From contig JAJEKV010000005.1 of NCBI GenBank assembly GCA_021234155.1, forward strand, positions 15,063,468-15,127,467: DNA of 64,000 nt, read 5' to 3'. Made by a program: the position numbers and the translations under genes. Positions 1-12,034 of the stretch are shown in pieces. Each line of letters starts with the position of its first letter. Position 1 is the first letter of the stretch. This stretch comes from Isoetes taiwanensis (Eukaryota; Streptophyta; Lycopodiopsida; Isoetales; Isoetaceae). Below the pieces are notes generated by a model. The model worked only from the letters and a program-made list of their open reading frames with translations. It was not told the origin of the DNA and did no database searches.

Positions 1-560
1 GTCATGAAACTTCAAAAAATCACTCGGAAGCACAGAACCGAAGATCGAAACCATGCCCCACCACAACCAAAAGAAAACAAGAGCAACACGGCAGGGGCTT
101 AAAGTGGCAAAGGAGGATGAAGCAGCAGGGCGAGGAAGACTTGGATATCAATGCAAGGAAGATGAGACAGCGGGGAGGTCCAAGAAGGAGTGTGTGGCAA
201 AGGGGGATATGGTGTAACAGGGTGCAGTAAGCCAGTCAATTTCAGCCCATGACAGAGTGAGCAATTCATTGAGAGGCACCTGAATAATATCCAAGAGTAC
301 ACCAGCACAAGCTTCCCCTTGTGGTAATAATACATGGAGTGTAAGCAACAGAACTGGTTCTCAGTGAGCAGACGATTGTGGGAGGGAACCAATGAATCTG
401 TGGAGTATATATACATTGTAAGCTTCCCTGAGCAGAAATTTCAGCCGCAAGGTTGCCTTGGCCGCCTAGTGCGGGGTACCAGAGTGATGAATGGGAACGT
501 CATCAGGGAGCAGAATCCCTCTGAACATCTGCACCACAGTGTTCAGAAAAGCTGCAATCC
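1..560. other. Probable 3' flank of the LINE fragment, no gene recognised
   Basis: Open frames occur on both strands but none resembles a known domain. The minus strand may continue the poorly conserved C-terminal tail of the neighbouring LINE ORF2. No poly(T) marking a minus-strand 3' end is visible, so the boundary is undefined. Confidence 0.4.
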
Positions 561-2504
561 AAGAACAAATTCTAGTCAATGAGTGAATCAAAGCAAACAA
601 AGAAAGTTGACTTAAACTCCCTCCAATGATGCCAATCAGTATCAAATTTTGTTAATTTAGCAGCCTTGTGGGCTAAGGCACATTTGATGAGTTCGAATTG
701 GAAATTGAGTTTCATCCAAGTAAGATCACACTTCCTATTTGCCAAAGCCACATTATTCCTATGCTTCTAGACAATCCATAAGGCCAGTTGGAGGATAATA
801 GTATTAACAATGGACTCTTGGAGTTGGAAGAATTGGAATGTACTAGAGATCGAACCCATGTCTGGGAATTTCATCTTGGGTCTTAACTAACTCCAAAAAT
901 AGTGAATGCTTGGGCAGGAGAAGATATGCAGCACTGTCTCATCCTGATTCTTACAAAGAGAACAAGTCAAACTTTGGACAGACTTCAAAATCTTTACCAA
1001 GGTGAGAAGAGTAGGTCTCCACAACATGCTTATAAATAGATTTGTGAGTAGAACTCCCTCCCACCCTCTTCTTTACATCTCTCCAAGCGAGCCATTGGAT
1101 GTTATCATCAATTAGGTCCTTGACACATAGGATATTAGCATTATGCTACTTCTTGTAACAGGTGGGGTGACAAGCAGCCATAGAAATGGAAGAGGAAGGG
1201 GGCATAATAGGAGACCAGAAAATGGAAGTATCTCTAACAGAATTAGTCATCTTGTCATGTAAAACGTCAGGACCACTAGTATCCAGGCTTTAAAGATGTT
1301 TCTCATGAGAGGAGAGACGTTGACAGCACAATCAAAATTATAGAAAGCAGAATCTGGCAGTTGGTGCTTCATGGTGGAACTGCCTAATGGTTTATTCTTT
1401 TTGAGCCAGAATCTGATAAAATCCATAGTTGGAGATTGAAAACCTGAAATGGCTTTCCACACATTCTTGGCTCCCAATATTTGGGCTTGCAAATGGAGAG
1501 ACTTACATCCTAGCCCCCCTCCCTTCCTACTATGAGCCAATTCTTCCCAGAAGACCAAATGAGTTCCCTGCTAGATGTATTCTCTGATACACTGCTCAAT
1601 TTTGTTGTATGAGGCCTTATCCGCAATCTAGACAGAGGAAAAGTAGACATGACTACTGGCTAAAATAGAATTAGAAATAAGGATTGTACCAACAAGAGAC
1701 AAGGTACCTTTGAGAAGAAGAAGCTTTTTTCTTATCCTATTAATCAAGGGTTGCCAAGCAACTTTAAAAGACATGTATACCGCAAGGGGGAGCCCAAGAA
1801 GGGTCAAGAAGTGGCCATTAGGAATATACTTAATTCCATGTGTATCTAGATCAGGATACGAACAATCAGTGAGAATGAAGCATTTGGAAAAGCTAAGTTG
1901 AATCCTCGAGGCCATCTCAAACTTATGAATACGGTCCATAAAGTTGGAGAAAGTGCTATTATCAGCCCTGATCATGACAAAGGTGCCATCGGCATATTGG
2001 AGAATAGAAAGCTGCTTATTGGAATCAGGCATATGGTGTGACATATGGAGACCTTGAAGAAGCCCTTTAGTTTGATAATAAAGCACCATTTTGATAAGGA
2101 TTTCTGCAGCAGTAATGGAGAGATAAGGGGCGAGGGGACATCCCTGCCTCACCCCCCTTTTGATACGGAAAAAATCACTTGGAGAACCATTAATGAGGAC
2201 ACATGAAATGGCATTTTGATTGAGACCCATAATGACCTTAATAAGGCGAGGATGAATGCCAATATGAGCTAAAGATCTCTCCATGAAGGATCTAGAGATG
2301 CAGTCATAAGCGCGCTTCAAATCAAGTTTAAGAATACACTTTTGCTTGATCAATTTGTTCCAGTGTAAAGCTTCGTTTGTAGCAGTATAGTTATCAAGAA
2401 TGAACCTATTAGGCAGAAAGGATGATTGGCAGGCATTAATTTTGTCTTGGAGGTGAACCACTATTCTGCCATAGATAATTTTGGCCACAAGTTGATTGTC
2501 TAGT
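560..2504 (-). pseudogene. L1-type LINE ORF2 fragment, 5'-truncated (reverse transcriptase to zf-RVT region)
   Basis: Reading right to left, the minus strand encodes a non-LTR reverse transcriptase beginning inside the domain (about 2488) with FLPNRFILDNY, then LDLKRAYDCISR, GVRQGCPLAPYL and LQYADGTF. The catalytic YADD box reads YADG, so the enzyme would be inactive. A second block (1558-1247) has GGLGCKSLHLQAQ and LPDSAF, matching the intact LINE at 46.5-48.5 kb. Further down (about 830-660) a WIV-KHRN block matches the zf-RVT tail of the same LINE. Stops and frame changes separate the blocks. The endonuclease and ORF1 are missing, as in a 5'-truncated retrocopy. The exact 3' end is not clear. 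Confidence 0.85.
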
Positions 2505-3225
2505 TTCGGAGCATGTTTCCATATATGAGATTATAGTTCTTGGCTATCCCAACTTTTAGGGCTTTTGTACTCAGACTTTTCAAACTCAATGAGAACTCCA
2601 CTTCACTGGCCGATATATGTGTGATCTAGATCCCATGCTAAGAATCATGTATGGATATAGTTTTAGAATAATATGCCCTTATATCATTGGGCTACTTAGG
2701 AATATCTACATAGCTTTGTCAATTCTATATAGCTCTTTCACCATGGACGACTCCTCCATGCTTGTCCCTTAACAATCCTTCCCTTCTCACGATCGATCAT
2801 CCTCGATCACCATTAAACCTGGAAGGAAACCATCAAATCATCCTCTTCAAAGTTGATCATTGATCAACTTCTGAAAAGCGTGAGTCCTTCCCTCCTTGGG
2901 ATTGATCCTATCCTCCTAAGAATCTTCTCCTCTGACCCGACTCTTTCTGCACTTGGACAAGAGTAATCCCCATGTTGATCCATCAAGCAAGCACCCCTCA
3001 CTTGAACAAGCATGGAATTTCCAAGTATTTCCCTTTCTTGTCATCCAAGTAGGTAATTCAACCTTAACTTGGACGAGCAGTCTAATGCATCAAACAAAAA
3101 CTTCCCCTTCTCACGTTCTAATGACATATGGTCGATGTTAAGATGTCCTTAAGAGATAGACACTGCCTCCTTATATAACCGCTTGCGCTTTAAAAAATGG
3201 TATTCCCCTTTAATTAGATACTAGA
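2505..3225. other. Intergenic, no gene recognised
   Basis: AT-rich DNA with a CT-rich stretch at about 2740-2960. No coding region, RNA gene or clear repeat could be supported. Confidence 0.5.
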
Positions 3226-3546
3226 GGGCATAAGCATGCTACACCCTATCAAAAAAAGTACCATTTAGGAACCATAAAACTACCTAAAAAAGTACCCAAC
3301 ACTGGGTACTGGGTACTTTAATAATATCTCAATAACTACAAATGTTAAATTGAATGCATTCATTTTGACCTCCAATAGTATTATCTCTATCTTAATTTTG
3401 AGCATTGATATGCTTTTGACATTTTATATTGAACTTTTGAATTAGTTTTGACCAAAAGAACAAGAAAATAGTACCCAATCCAAAAGTACCTAGTGCATGT
3501 ACTTTGGCAGGTTCCAAAAATGGCAGGGTGTAGCATGCATATGCCC
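3226..3546. mobile_element. MITE, 321 bp, 22-bp TIRs, target duplication TAGA
   Basis: The ends are inverted repeats starting GGGCATAAGCATGCTACACC on the left and GGGCATATGCATGCTACACC read inward from the right, one mismatch in 22 bases. TAGA flanks both sides (3222-3225 and 3547-3550). Removing the element and one TAGA rejoins GATACTAG to a GCCCAGC-GTT-GCTGGGC hairpin. That recreates a sequence like the Helitron-like end at 58.53 kb, which independently supports these borders. It has no coding capacity. The superfamily is not identified; a 4-bp duplication excludes Tourist (3 bp), Stowaway (TA), hAT (8 bp) and Mutator (9 bp). Confidence 0.8.
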
Positions 3547-3573
3547 TAGAAAAAATGCCCAGCGTTGCTGGGC
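3547..3573 (-). mobile_element. Helitron-like 3' terminus (hairpin plus CTAG), minus strand, split by the MITE
   Basis: On the minus strand the hairpin GCCCAGC-AAC-GCTGGGC (3573-3557) is followed by a short AT spacer and CTAG. The C of CTAG is now beyond the MITE, at 3221. Plant Helitrons end in a short GC-rich hairpin about 10 bases before CTRR. Three more copies of this signature lie at 17.46, 17.81 and 58.53 kb. The 5' end and any Rep/helicase gene are not seen, so this is probably non-autonomous. Confidence 0.55.
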
Positions 3574-3599
3574 TTTTCTTTAAGCACAACTCAAAAGTT

Positions 3600-6140
3600 A
3601 ATACAAATGAAAAGTAGTGGTTACTGTTTATTTGTAGACCTTTAGTCTACCCCAACAAAACTTAGAAGTATATCAAAGATAACATTTGGTTGTTTAAAGT
3701 ACCAAAGCTATTTAATTATGACATTATGAAAGCTGTAAACTCTAGATGTGAATGAGTTGCTTTAAAGAAAACCTTTGTGACTTCTAGAAGCCCAACTATA
3801 CAAAAAAATTTGCACTTGATTTGTTTCATCTCATAAATGGAGGAACTTTGGACATAATCAACAATGATATGAAAACTTGGCTTTTTGAATGGAGGTATAC
3901 TATCATATCTTCTCACAATTTAGACCTTTGGTATTTTAATGACCCGCGTTCTACGATTAGCATTCTAAATGAAAGGAATATAGAATAGAATAGAATAGAA
4001 TATGATTTTATCGTCCACGGAGAGAAAGTATTGTGATTTAAATTGCAAGAAACATGTACTTTTAAGACAACACAATTTAAAGCTTCATGTGCTTTTACAA
4101 AAGATCTGCTCTTCTTTCTTGCAAAAGTACACTTTGCAAAAACTCATCTTCTTCCACTGCCAAAAGGGTTTAACAAAAGAACTTAGACTACATTGAGTTC
4201 AAATTTCTTTATTAACTATAGGATTTAGATGAACATATCATATTTCTGAATCTCCCCAACATGACATGTATAAAAAACATAATTAAAATTTTTTGAAACC
4301 GCATAAGCACCCTTGCTTCGGTGCATATCTTTAGGCCCAATAAGCACAATTCAAAACATCCATGTCTTCATGTGCATTAACTTTGTGTATTACAATGGAC
4401 AATGTGCTTAGTTTACATTAGAGCTTTCTAATTCCTCCAGCTTCTTTGAGCATGTACATTGAGGGTACACAAACTAAGTTTGTGAATTCAAAACCTAGGA
4501 CCACACCATATGTGCGTTAGTTATGGTAGTGCCTTAGGCTATGGTAATGCCGAACATAACGAGACTATAGATATGCACCTTAACCCAAGCCTGAAAAGGT
4601 CTTAACCATATGGGCCCAAAGGAATCTCATGCTAAACAACTAACCATAAGTTTCTTTATCTTTCTTTGTCATTTTGCACGAGATTTTGAGGGAAATTTTA
4701 ACATTCTTTTTCAGTGTTAAAAGTTTATACACATTGTCGGTGGCATTACAAGTTTAATTGTCTTTGTAAAATAACCTACAACCCATCAAATAATTGAATA
4801 GACAAATTACAACTTATGGTTGGCAGATTAATTAAATGTTGCCTGCTTGTAAAAACCAAGTAGCTTCACTTTAATCAACTCGATTGTTTAAGAGTGTAGA
4901 AGAAAGTGACATGTATGTATAATAATTACCAATTTTAGCAATGAAGCAAAAAATGCAAGGTAAGCGATAGTAATGTGTGCCCAATCAAAAGCCATATATT
5001 TATAACTTATGATTTGTTAAGGTTATTCTTGGTATTCGTATTGGGATATCATATTTGCTTACGGTGGCACTATGGATTCGAAACAGGAGAATCTAGAGTT
5101 TGATTTTGTTCATTTCTGTAGGAGGAACGGGCGATGCGTCATATGGCGATGCTGCACATGGCTTTCTATTCTGATCGTTCGGATTATTGCCTCCCTTTTC
5201 CCTGTTCCAATTTGCCTGTATTTGCTTCCAACAAAAATACGACCCAATAATACTTGTGAAAATTGCATTGTTGAAGTGAGGGGATGCATCACCATAGCCT
5301 CCAAACAAATTTGAATCCGGCAAAATTTGAAGCAGTCAAACTCTAAGCCTCCCTATTCGAGGATCCGGCCACGAACTCATGGTCGTGGATCCATGCCTTA
5401 TGTTGGTCGGGCGCCTTTAAACAGGGGATTCTTCACTAGGGTAAAATCCTCTCCGGGCTTTGCAATAGATGGAGCTGTGCCACTTCCCAGCTCCGGCGAT
5501 GGCGATGCAAGGCACCATAGCCAAGCTAAATCCCTTATTTCGCTGTTTTTTTCTCTATTTTTTAAAGCCCTATTTTTTCCTCAGAAAGGTACGTGTCGAT
5601 TTTAGGAGGAAGCATCAATAAAGAATATCCCAAAAGCATATTTGTAGAAGAATTATATATGTTAGAAAAATCACATATTTTATCAAATGATGTTTGGCCA
5701 TCTATTGTCCTAAAAGAAAATCACTTTTCCACTATGAAATAAAACATGTCTTATTTAACTTCGAAATAGGTTTGGTTACCACTTTTAATGCAAATGAAGT
5801 CTTATTTTATTCTGAGGGATTTCCCCTGCCCTATATGTAACTAAAAATAAGACGTGTTTTATTGTTTCATGGTTTTTCACTAGTATTTTCGTAGTGTCGT
5901 AAACAACGAGGGGGGTCTTTTTTCCTCCTGGATACCTGTTTTTGTTTTGTCTGTGGAAATTTTAGTTGTTGGCAAAGCTTAAGCGATGCCACCAAGTAAA
6001 ATACAGTTTGATTACAATACAGGTACACAATTTTATACAAGTACAAAGTCTTATTTCAGACAGGGTTTGATACAAAGTAACATAACGTGATAGAGACCTA
6101 GTAGCTTTAGGAGATCATAACTCCCTGCCCAGATCACGTA
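3600..6140. other. Intergenic, AT-rich, no supported gene
   Basis: Contains a short (GAATA)n run near 3973-4001 and an inverted repeat, GGATCC-GGCCACGA...TCGTGGATCC, at about 5360-5391. Short frames at 5072-5605 on both strands show no recognisable domain, and frames open on both strands at once argue against a real gene. Confidence 0.5.
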
Positions 6141-6200
6141 ATTTCAAGCCTTGGGCACCGCGCACTTTATTGGCTCCCGAAACCGAGTTCGAAAACCAAT

Positions 6201-6522
6201 CGGGTTCGCCTAGGCGAACCCGAAGAATTCGCCCGGGCGAACCCGGCGGGTTTGCCCAAGCGAACCCACGGACGGCGTGGCGGGAGCGTCGCCGGCGAGC
6301 GGGGTCTGCGTGGCGTTCCTACTGGGTTCGCCTGGGCGAACCCGAACCCGGGTTTGTGGCAGGCTTGGCAGGCGCGGCGTGGCGGCATGGAAGAGCTACC
6401 GGGTTCGCTTGGGCGAACCCCGGTCCTGGCAGAGTAGCAGTACGGCGACAGAACGGCTTGGCAGGCGCGGCGTGGCGGCTGACGAGTTGCAGGTCCTACC
6501 GGGTTCGCCTGGGCGAACCCCG
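6201..6522. repeat. Array of ~20-bp palindromes, left subterminal region
   Basis: At least six copies or variants of GGGTTCGCCTGGGCGAACCC occur: about 6201-6222, 6227-6246, 6248-6267, 6323-6343, 6400-6420 and 6500-6521. Between them is a repeated GC-rich spacer (GGCAGGCGCGGCGTGGCGG at about 6367 and 6469). Several copies are perfect dyads. The same palindrome recurs at the right end (12.04-12.30 kb), so it belongs to the element. Long frames on both strands here are by-products of the repeats. Confidence 0.9.
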
Positions 6523-6804
6523 GGTCAGACCATGGCAGGTTGGCGTGCTGTCGGCCGTCACCCCGGGTTCCGTGAGCCCGTGAGCGCACAAGATTCGCTC
6601 GATTTTTCGCCGTACGGAGGCCGAGTTCGCCTGATATGCTCCTTTAAAATCTCACTGAGCATGGGCGAACCTTTGCCATTCAAGCTTTTAAAAATCTCAC
6701 TGAGCCTTAAGCGAACCTTTGCCATTCTTCCATTGTTCGTTCGAGTCCGTCCGAGCAGTGCGGAGCGCAAGCTGAAGTCGAGCAGTGCAAGCTGAAGTCG
6801 AGCA

Positions 6805-7045
6805 CTAAGGTTCTTTAAGCTTCGGAACTTATTTTTATTTGTTGAAGCTTCGGAACTTATTTTGATTTGTTGAAGCTTCTCTTTTATTTCTTAAAGCTTC
6901 TCTTTGTAGAAGGTTCAATGCGGTACTTTTTTTTATTTGTTGAAGCTTATTTTTATTTGTTGAAGGTTCGGAACTTATTTTTATTTGTTGAAGCTTATTT
7001 TTATTTGTTGAAGCTTCTCTTTTATTTCTTAAAGCTTCTCTTCTT
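6805..7045. repeat. Minisatellite with TTATTTTTATTTGTTGAAGC units
   Basis: Imperfect tandem units containing TTTATTTGTTGAAGCTTC and CTTTTATTTCTTAAAGCTTC are repeated about ten times. Most units contain AAGCTT. It lies between the left palindrome array and the coding part of the element. Confidence 0.85.
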
Positions 7046-7300
7046 GTGACTCATAATCCATGTAATGACGTAATGAGCATTTGCATCCATTTGATTGATC
7101 AAACAATGTGGCATCATGATGTTGTGGAGTAAAAAATAAGTAATAATAAGGGAAGCATATGCACATTAATCATTAAAGAACGTCGATGAACCATTGGTTA
7201 TTTAAATGAAAATTCAAATATAAGGCTTATATTATTTCTCTTGTTCACCTGGAATTCAGATATCTATTTGAGAGCACTCTACATTTATCCGCCAGAGACC

Positions 7301-8462
7301 ATGTCTTACCCAGAGGCAGTTCCCCCAGTCGGCATGGATGAGCGTCCCTTGCCATTTGGCCTGCAGAGCGGCGCTGATGTCCCCGGATGCATTGGTAGCA
7401 TTGTAGAATAGTACCCCAACTGACATTGTCTTAACCCGCTAGGTATGTTTTGTGTGCTTGTTAACCGTATTTGTTTTGTGACAGGGAATACCATGGCATT
7501 TGGTGCCTCGTCCGCAGGGTCACGTCGGTTGAGAGCGGTCGGGCCCACACCGTTGCCCAGCGGTGGATTTGCACAGCACCTGGGTGTACACACTTTGTGG
7601 ACAAGATTCGTCGTGACCCCGGATTTCCGGGATTGACCCGCGATGCCACCATGCAGATCAATGGTGGCCCACCGACAGACATTCCGGGCCACGGTCCGCA
7701 ACCCCGCGAATTGCAGAGAGAGTGGTGTCCGAGCGGGAGAGGGCTGCAAAACGTCGAGAAGATCCTGCAAAAGCCGCACGTATGATGGAGGCCGCGGCCA
7801 GACATAGAGAGGCGAGGAGACAAGGCGCAACAACAATGCGCCTACAGCATGTCCTTACCCCTGAGGCGGCCTTGGATGCCTTCCCTGAGGGGCCGGACGC
7901 CATGTTTTATGAGGCCGCCACCAAAGACAAAGCGGAAGCGCCTTGAGGATGCAGCCCTATCATGAAGGTCGATCGAGTCGAAAGCTAGTGCCATAGGTGG
8001 CGCTCGGGCAGAAGACCGGACCGCACATGCTATGCTCAATGATCGGGCCATTGCATGCAGGGATCGGTGGCCATTTGCCCACGAGGAGGAGTTGTTAGCC
8101 GAAATTCCGGATAAGGCGTCTCCCAAAGTTATGATGCGAGTCATCTTTGCCACCGTTTCTTTGGATATGAGCATCCACACTCCAACCGATCCCTCCTTCG
8201 CCGGAGGTGAGTGGTTTGCGCAGCCGGCGAGGGAAGAGTTCCAAATGGTAGGGACCAGTCAATCAGCCCCCACTCATGAGACATGTCCGGCGCCGATCTC
8301 TACATGGCCACCCCTCCTTCCATAGGGCGCTTTGCGCGGGTGATTGTGGCTGACCCGCCCGAGGGGTCGCCAGTCTTCGATGATATCATGAGGACGGCGA
8401 TGGCGTGCACGGGCATGGCACACACCTTGACATCGCCATTTCCGCTTTGATCGCAATGTCGA
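7301..8462 (+). pseudogene. Coding-like region upstream of the Ulp1-like domain, frame broken
   Basis: GC-rich plus-strand sequence with coding character but no single frame. It has an ATG at 7302, a stretch VSERERAAKRREDPAKAARM (from 7722) rich in charged residues and likely helical, then DRAIACRDRWPFAHEEELLA and PKVMMRVIFATVSLDMSIHT (8032-8280), then GRFARVIVADPPEGSPVFDD (about 8320-8440). Introns or frameshifts separate them. It probably encodes the N-terminal part of the protease protein that follows. I recognise no domain in it. Confidence 0.4.
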
Positions 8463-9772
8463 GGGAGCAGAGGCATGGATGAGAGACCGAGCACGCCGGT
8501 TTCTTCATGTACCACTTTTGGAGAGTTCGACAGCACACCATCCGGAGCTACGGTGTGTGTACCCATTCGAGGATGGTCTCACCCCACGACGGCTTCCAAG
8601 ACAGTTCCCGAGCACTTACAGATCCCAGCTAGGTTACATCTTCACCCCTTTTAAGAAGAGGTTAGGGTGTTCACGCGACTTTTACGGCCGCCAGATCACC
8701 GAACACCTTGCCATGGTTGCGGCGAGTCGCCGATGGTGCGCCACTTGATATTGCAGGGGAGGGCGGGCCAGCATCTGGCGTGCAACTCACATCTGACCTC
8801 ATCGAGGCGTGCACCCCTGATGGACAGTGGGAGGAGGGGCACATTCGAGTGTTGATGAGGTACGTGTCGGGTTTATGTTTAGTTTGTATGGATCGTCGAA
8901 ATCTACGTTTAGATTCAAATCTGACTACTGGATGTGCTTGTATGTAGCGCCTTATGGCGAGATGCTTGGAGAGGCCGAAGCGTCGGAGTCGCTGATGATA
9001 GACCCCCGTTACTATCACGACTATATTTAGTCGGTGTCAGGAAACGTCCCTCCCGAGGAGTGCGTCTCCCACCTTCTTCCCGCACAGCATCCCGACCGGG
9101 GTACACCTTCGCCCGGGTGCTCGCCCATCGTCACAAGGTAAGTACGCGATTCTTTGCTTCAGTTTCAATTCCAGAGGCAATCCTCTGGCTTAAGGGAGCT
9201 GAAAGTCATACATCTTTGGCGTGTGCAGTGGTCATTGGATGCTTGTTGCTCTCATACGATCCGCGGACCTGCGCACCCGCCTAGGCCTCGGAGATGACGA
9301 TCACGTGGGCTGGTGGTACTTCGACAACCTGCCTACACGCCCGGGGGTCTCAGGAGTACGCATCAACCTACCCGCGCTTCGCTCGTGAGTGTTTGTAGTC
9401 CCCTTGTCTTTGCCATTGTGCCCGACACTCGTGATCTCACCTGCACTCTCTTTGTACAGCGCGACCGCTTGGGTCTTCGAGCGACTGGGGGCACCAGCGG
9501 GTTACGTCCGATGGGGTGCGGCAGCAAATGTGCGGCCGGCATTGTGCCCGCTGCAGGTCGACAACAATACCTGTGGCATGCACATTGGATTCATCATGCG
9601 CCACCTCGTGCGAGACGTGTGGCAAACCCGACCGGATACTGTTATACCGATAAGCAGGGGCTGGTACACGGCGGGCGATGTGCGACTGTTTAGGAGTGAG
9701 TGGCCCGTAGTAGTCGGGCTGCTTTATTGTAGGGTGTACTGGTACCAACAGAGACTCAGTGGTCACTGTTAG
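8463..9772 (+). CDS. C48 (Ulp1/SENP-like) cysteine protease gene carried by the element, spliced
   Basis: Two introns resolve in phase: 9138-9228 (GTAAGT...CAG) and 9385-9459 (GTGAGT...CAG). The joined frame contains all catalytic positions of the Ulp1 fold: His in GHWMLVAL (codon 9233), Asp in WWYFDNLP (9323), the oxyanion Gln in LQVDNNTCG (9554) and the Cys of NTCG (9572). The C-terminus ends ...QQRLSGHC at 9772. Upstream frames (FPSTYRSQLGYIFTPFKKRL; LTSDLIEACTPDGQW) are probably earlier parts of the same protein. Oddities are an in-frame TAG at 9028-9030, which may be the AG of an intron acceptor (tatatttag) or a disabling mutation, and a frame change near 8735. Ulp1 enzymes process SUMO/ubiquitin-like proteins; the role of transposon-borne copies is unknown. 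Confidence 0.7.
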
Positions 9773-9933
9773 TGCTGTTTGGGATCTATGTAACTAGAAG
9801 CTTTTCTCCGTAATCATGTAATCATGTATGTAACATTATATGTAACATTATATATAATGTAATCATGTGTGTAACATTACGTAAAGAAGATAACTGGGAG
9901 GGCGGTGACATGGACGCTATGAGTGATGGCATA

Positions 9934-10748
9934 TCAGTTTTCTGTGTGGCCTCTCACTCGTGCGCGAGGTCGTGGTGGTTGGTCCCTCGCTACGGTCGGC
10001 CCTGCACGCCATCTGTGGACTCCACTGCGGGCATGTTCTTGCTGTCTGTCGTAACCGCCATGAAAGACATGAACCGGGGGGCCGGCTGCGTCTCTATAGA
10101 ATCGTATCTGCCTGCGAACCTTGGATATAATTTCACGCACATCTCCTGGGTCAAGAGCATGAGCATTTTGCATAGTGGCTTGCACACTCTGGTGTTCGGC
10201 CATGAGCAACGCATCCCATTGTTGTAGCAGCGGCATCAGGACATCGACGTCGTTCACGGGTGCGGGCGGTCGCGGAGGAATGGGCTGGAGTCATCGTCAA
10301 CTGCAAACTCCTCACAATATGCAGCCCATCGGTACATCAACCTGACATGGTGCTCGATGGGTGGCCTCCCGCTTCTCTGCGAGACCGGGGGCAAGCGGGG
10401 ATCAACAACACTTATTCCAGACGGGTGGGGAACATAGTGTTGCTGTAGGCACAGCCTCATCAACCCATACACAGACTCGTTGAGGGCATAACCACCCTGA
10501 GGGGCAACACGGAGCCATTGAACTGGGTCCGGGTAGAGACCGGCCAGTTCATGTACAAGCAGTTCTTGGGAATTTTGGATGGGAGTAACTTGTGGAGCAA
10601 CCTGACCAGGCGGGTTCCACCCATCGCCTACATTTTCCCCGGTGTCCTCCTCCGACATTGTGTCATCCTCGGTGTCATGAAGGTCATACTCACTATCATT
10701 TTCATCTGACATCTCACTGACTGAGTCGTCAGTGACTACCTCTGCCAT
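9934..10748 (-). pseudogene. Unrecognised acidic protein gene with one frameshift
   Basis: The minus-strand frame starts at ATG 10748 with a very acidic, Ser/Asp/Glu-rich N-terminus (MSDENDSEYD, DTMSEEDTGE). It continues through LYPDPVQWLRVAPQGGYALN and HVRLMYRWAAYCEEFAVDD to a stop at 10254. A second frame starts exactly there (NDVDVLMPLLQQWDALLMA) and runs to 9934. The two join naturally with a 1-base slip, so this is one gene with a frameshift or sequence error. No known domain is recognised. It lies tail to tail with the protease gene inside the same element and may be a second element-encoded protein. Confidence 0.5.
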
Positions 10749-10976
10749 TCTCGTGCACTCTACTTGGAAGACAAATATAAACTACTGCAGCAAAGTGCAC
10801 CTGCTCTAGCAACTGCGCCTGCTCTAGCACCGACGATCTCGAATAGACATCTGAGGTACAGCTGAACATGAACACAAGCCTGAGTACAAACCTATAGATG
10901 CATTGGGGTCTTGACAAAACACAAATAAAACAAAAGGCAACGCATTATACTACTTGTTTCCCATTCATAAAAAAAA

Positions 10977-11321
10977 TTATACATTGTTTTTGTCCATCCT
11001 GAGGACGTGACAATTTGATGCAACGACTTGCATCATTATCTGCACATCCAACATCGTTTCATCTTTATTTGGCTCGGTGAGCCATTCTACCAGTCGTTCC
11101 CCGCAGGGAACGCCAGACGTTAAAGCAATCAGAAGCTCCCTTTCACTCATCCTTGCAACGATGGTGAAAGGAGCGGGAGAAGTAGGGGGATTGCTGTCCC
11201 TTAGAGGAGGAGGAGGAGGAGGAGGGGGATTGCTGGAGATGTCCCTTGAAGGAAGAGGAGGAGGAGCATTACTGCTAGAAGGGACACATCGTGCGAAGAC
11301 GGTCTTCAACTGGCGGACCAT
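10977..11321 (-). CDS. Small proline-rich hypothetical protein (114 aa)
   Basis: Starts at ATG 11321 and ends with TAA at 10977. It has a proline-rich segment at about residues 20-50 (SNPPPPPPPPLRDS), then a compact, charged C-terminal part (MSERELLIALTSGVPCGERL, WLTEPNKDETMLDV). It is upstream of and co-oriented with the acidic-protein gene, with a gap of about 230 bp, inside the same element. A GGA-repeat on the opposite strand produces the proline run, so the frame could be fortuitous. No function can be assigned. Confidence 0.4.
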   Translation of the reverse strand: MVRQLKTVFARCVPSSSNAPPPLPSRDISSNPPPPPPPPLRDSNPPTSPAPFTIVARMSERELLIALTSGVPCGERLVEWLTEPNKDETMLDVQIMMQVVASNCHVLRMDKNNV

Positions 11322-11799
11322 TGTAACAAGATGGGCAAGAAGAATGGAGGAGGAGAAGGAGGAGGAAGAGGCGGAGGCTTGACAATCGGAAGTAGTAGAA
11401 TCAATTTATAGCATCTGATAGTCTTCAAAGTTATAGAATTCCCTCTGCAAATACTAGCCCAAATCCCATGGAGGTGGCAACAGTTTTCCACAGAAAATGG
11501 CAATATCAAGCAATTTCCCTGCCATTGTTAGAATAAAATGGACCAGAACAAGAAAAAAAGTGCCCACCAAGTTTCTAATAGAAAGTCACTTGAGCGAATA
11601 GAAAGTCCTTACCGCGGAGATTGGCTTCAAGATCAAGCCAGGAGTCGAAGTTCGCTCGAGCGCCACCGGAGGTTCAAAAGCGTGAGTTCACAAGGGTGAG
11701 TTCACAAGTTCACAATGGTTCGCTCACAAGGGTGACTTAAGATCATATATATATTCAAGATTGTTCATTGTTGGCACTACGGGCAATATATTCCTTATT

Positions 11800-11861
11800 G
11801 GATTTTGCTCCACCGAAAGTCTCGACAGTGTCACGCGGTGGATTTTGCTCCACCGAAAGGA
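11800..11861. repeat. Short direct repeat (GGATTTTGCTCCACCGAAAG, two copies)
   Basis: A 20-22-bp unit occurs at about 11799-11820 and 11838-11860, close to the right palindrome region of the Ulp1-bearing element. Confidence 0.8.
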
Positions 11862-12034
11862 TCGTCGAAAGCGCACGGGTCAGGTGCGCCCTGCCATCGG
11901 GCATGGCCCATGCCCATCAATGTCGCGGACCGTCTGCGGGTCAAAAATACTGGATTCGCTGGCAAACCCTAGGGTGGCTGCATACGCCACGCCATCGTGC
12001 AGCCCATAAAGTCGCCAGACGGGTGCTGGCCTGT

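Noticed and set aside
6167-6795. Long overlapping frames on both strands (140, 137, 172 codons)
   Set aside because: They arise from the GC-rich palindrome array, which keeps all frames open; the products are repeats of the palindrome translation.
11077-11382. Plus-strand Gly/Glu-rich frame opposite the proline-rich protein
   Set aside because: Product of the GGA repeat; the minus-strand frame has a better start and a more ordinary C-terminal half, though both are uncertain.
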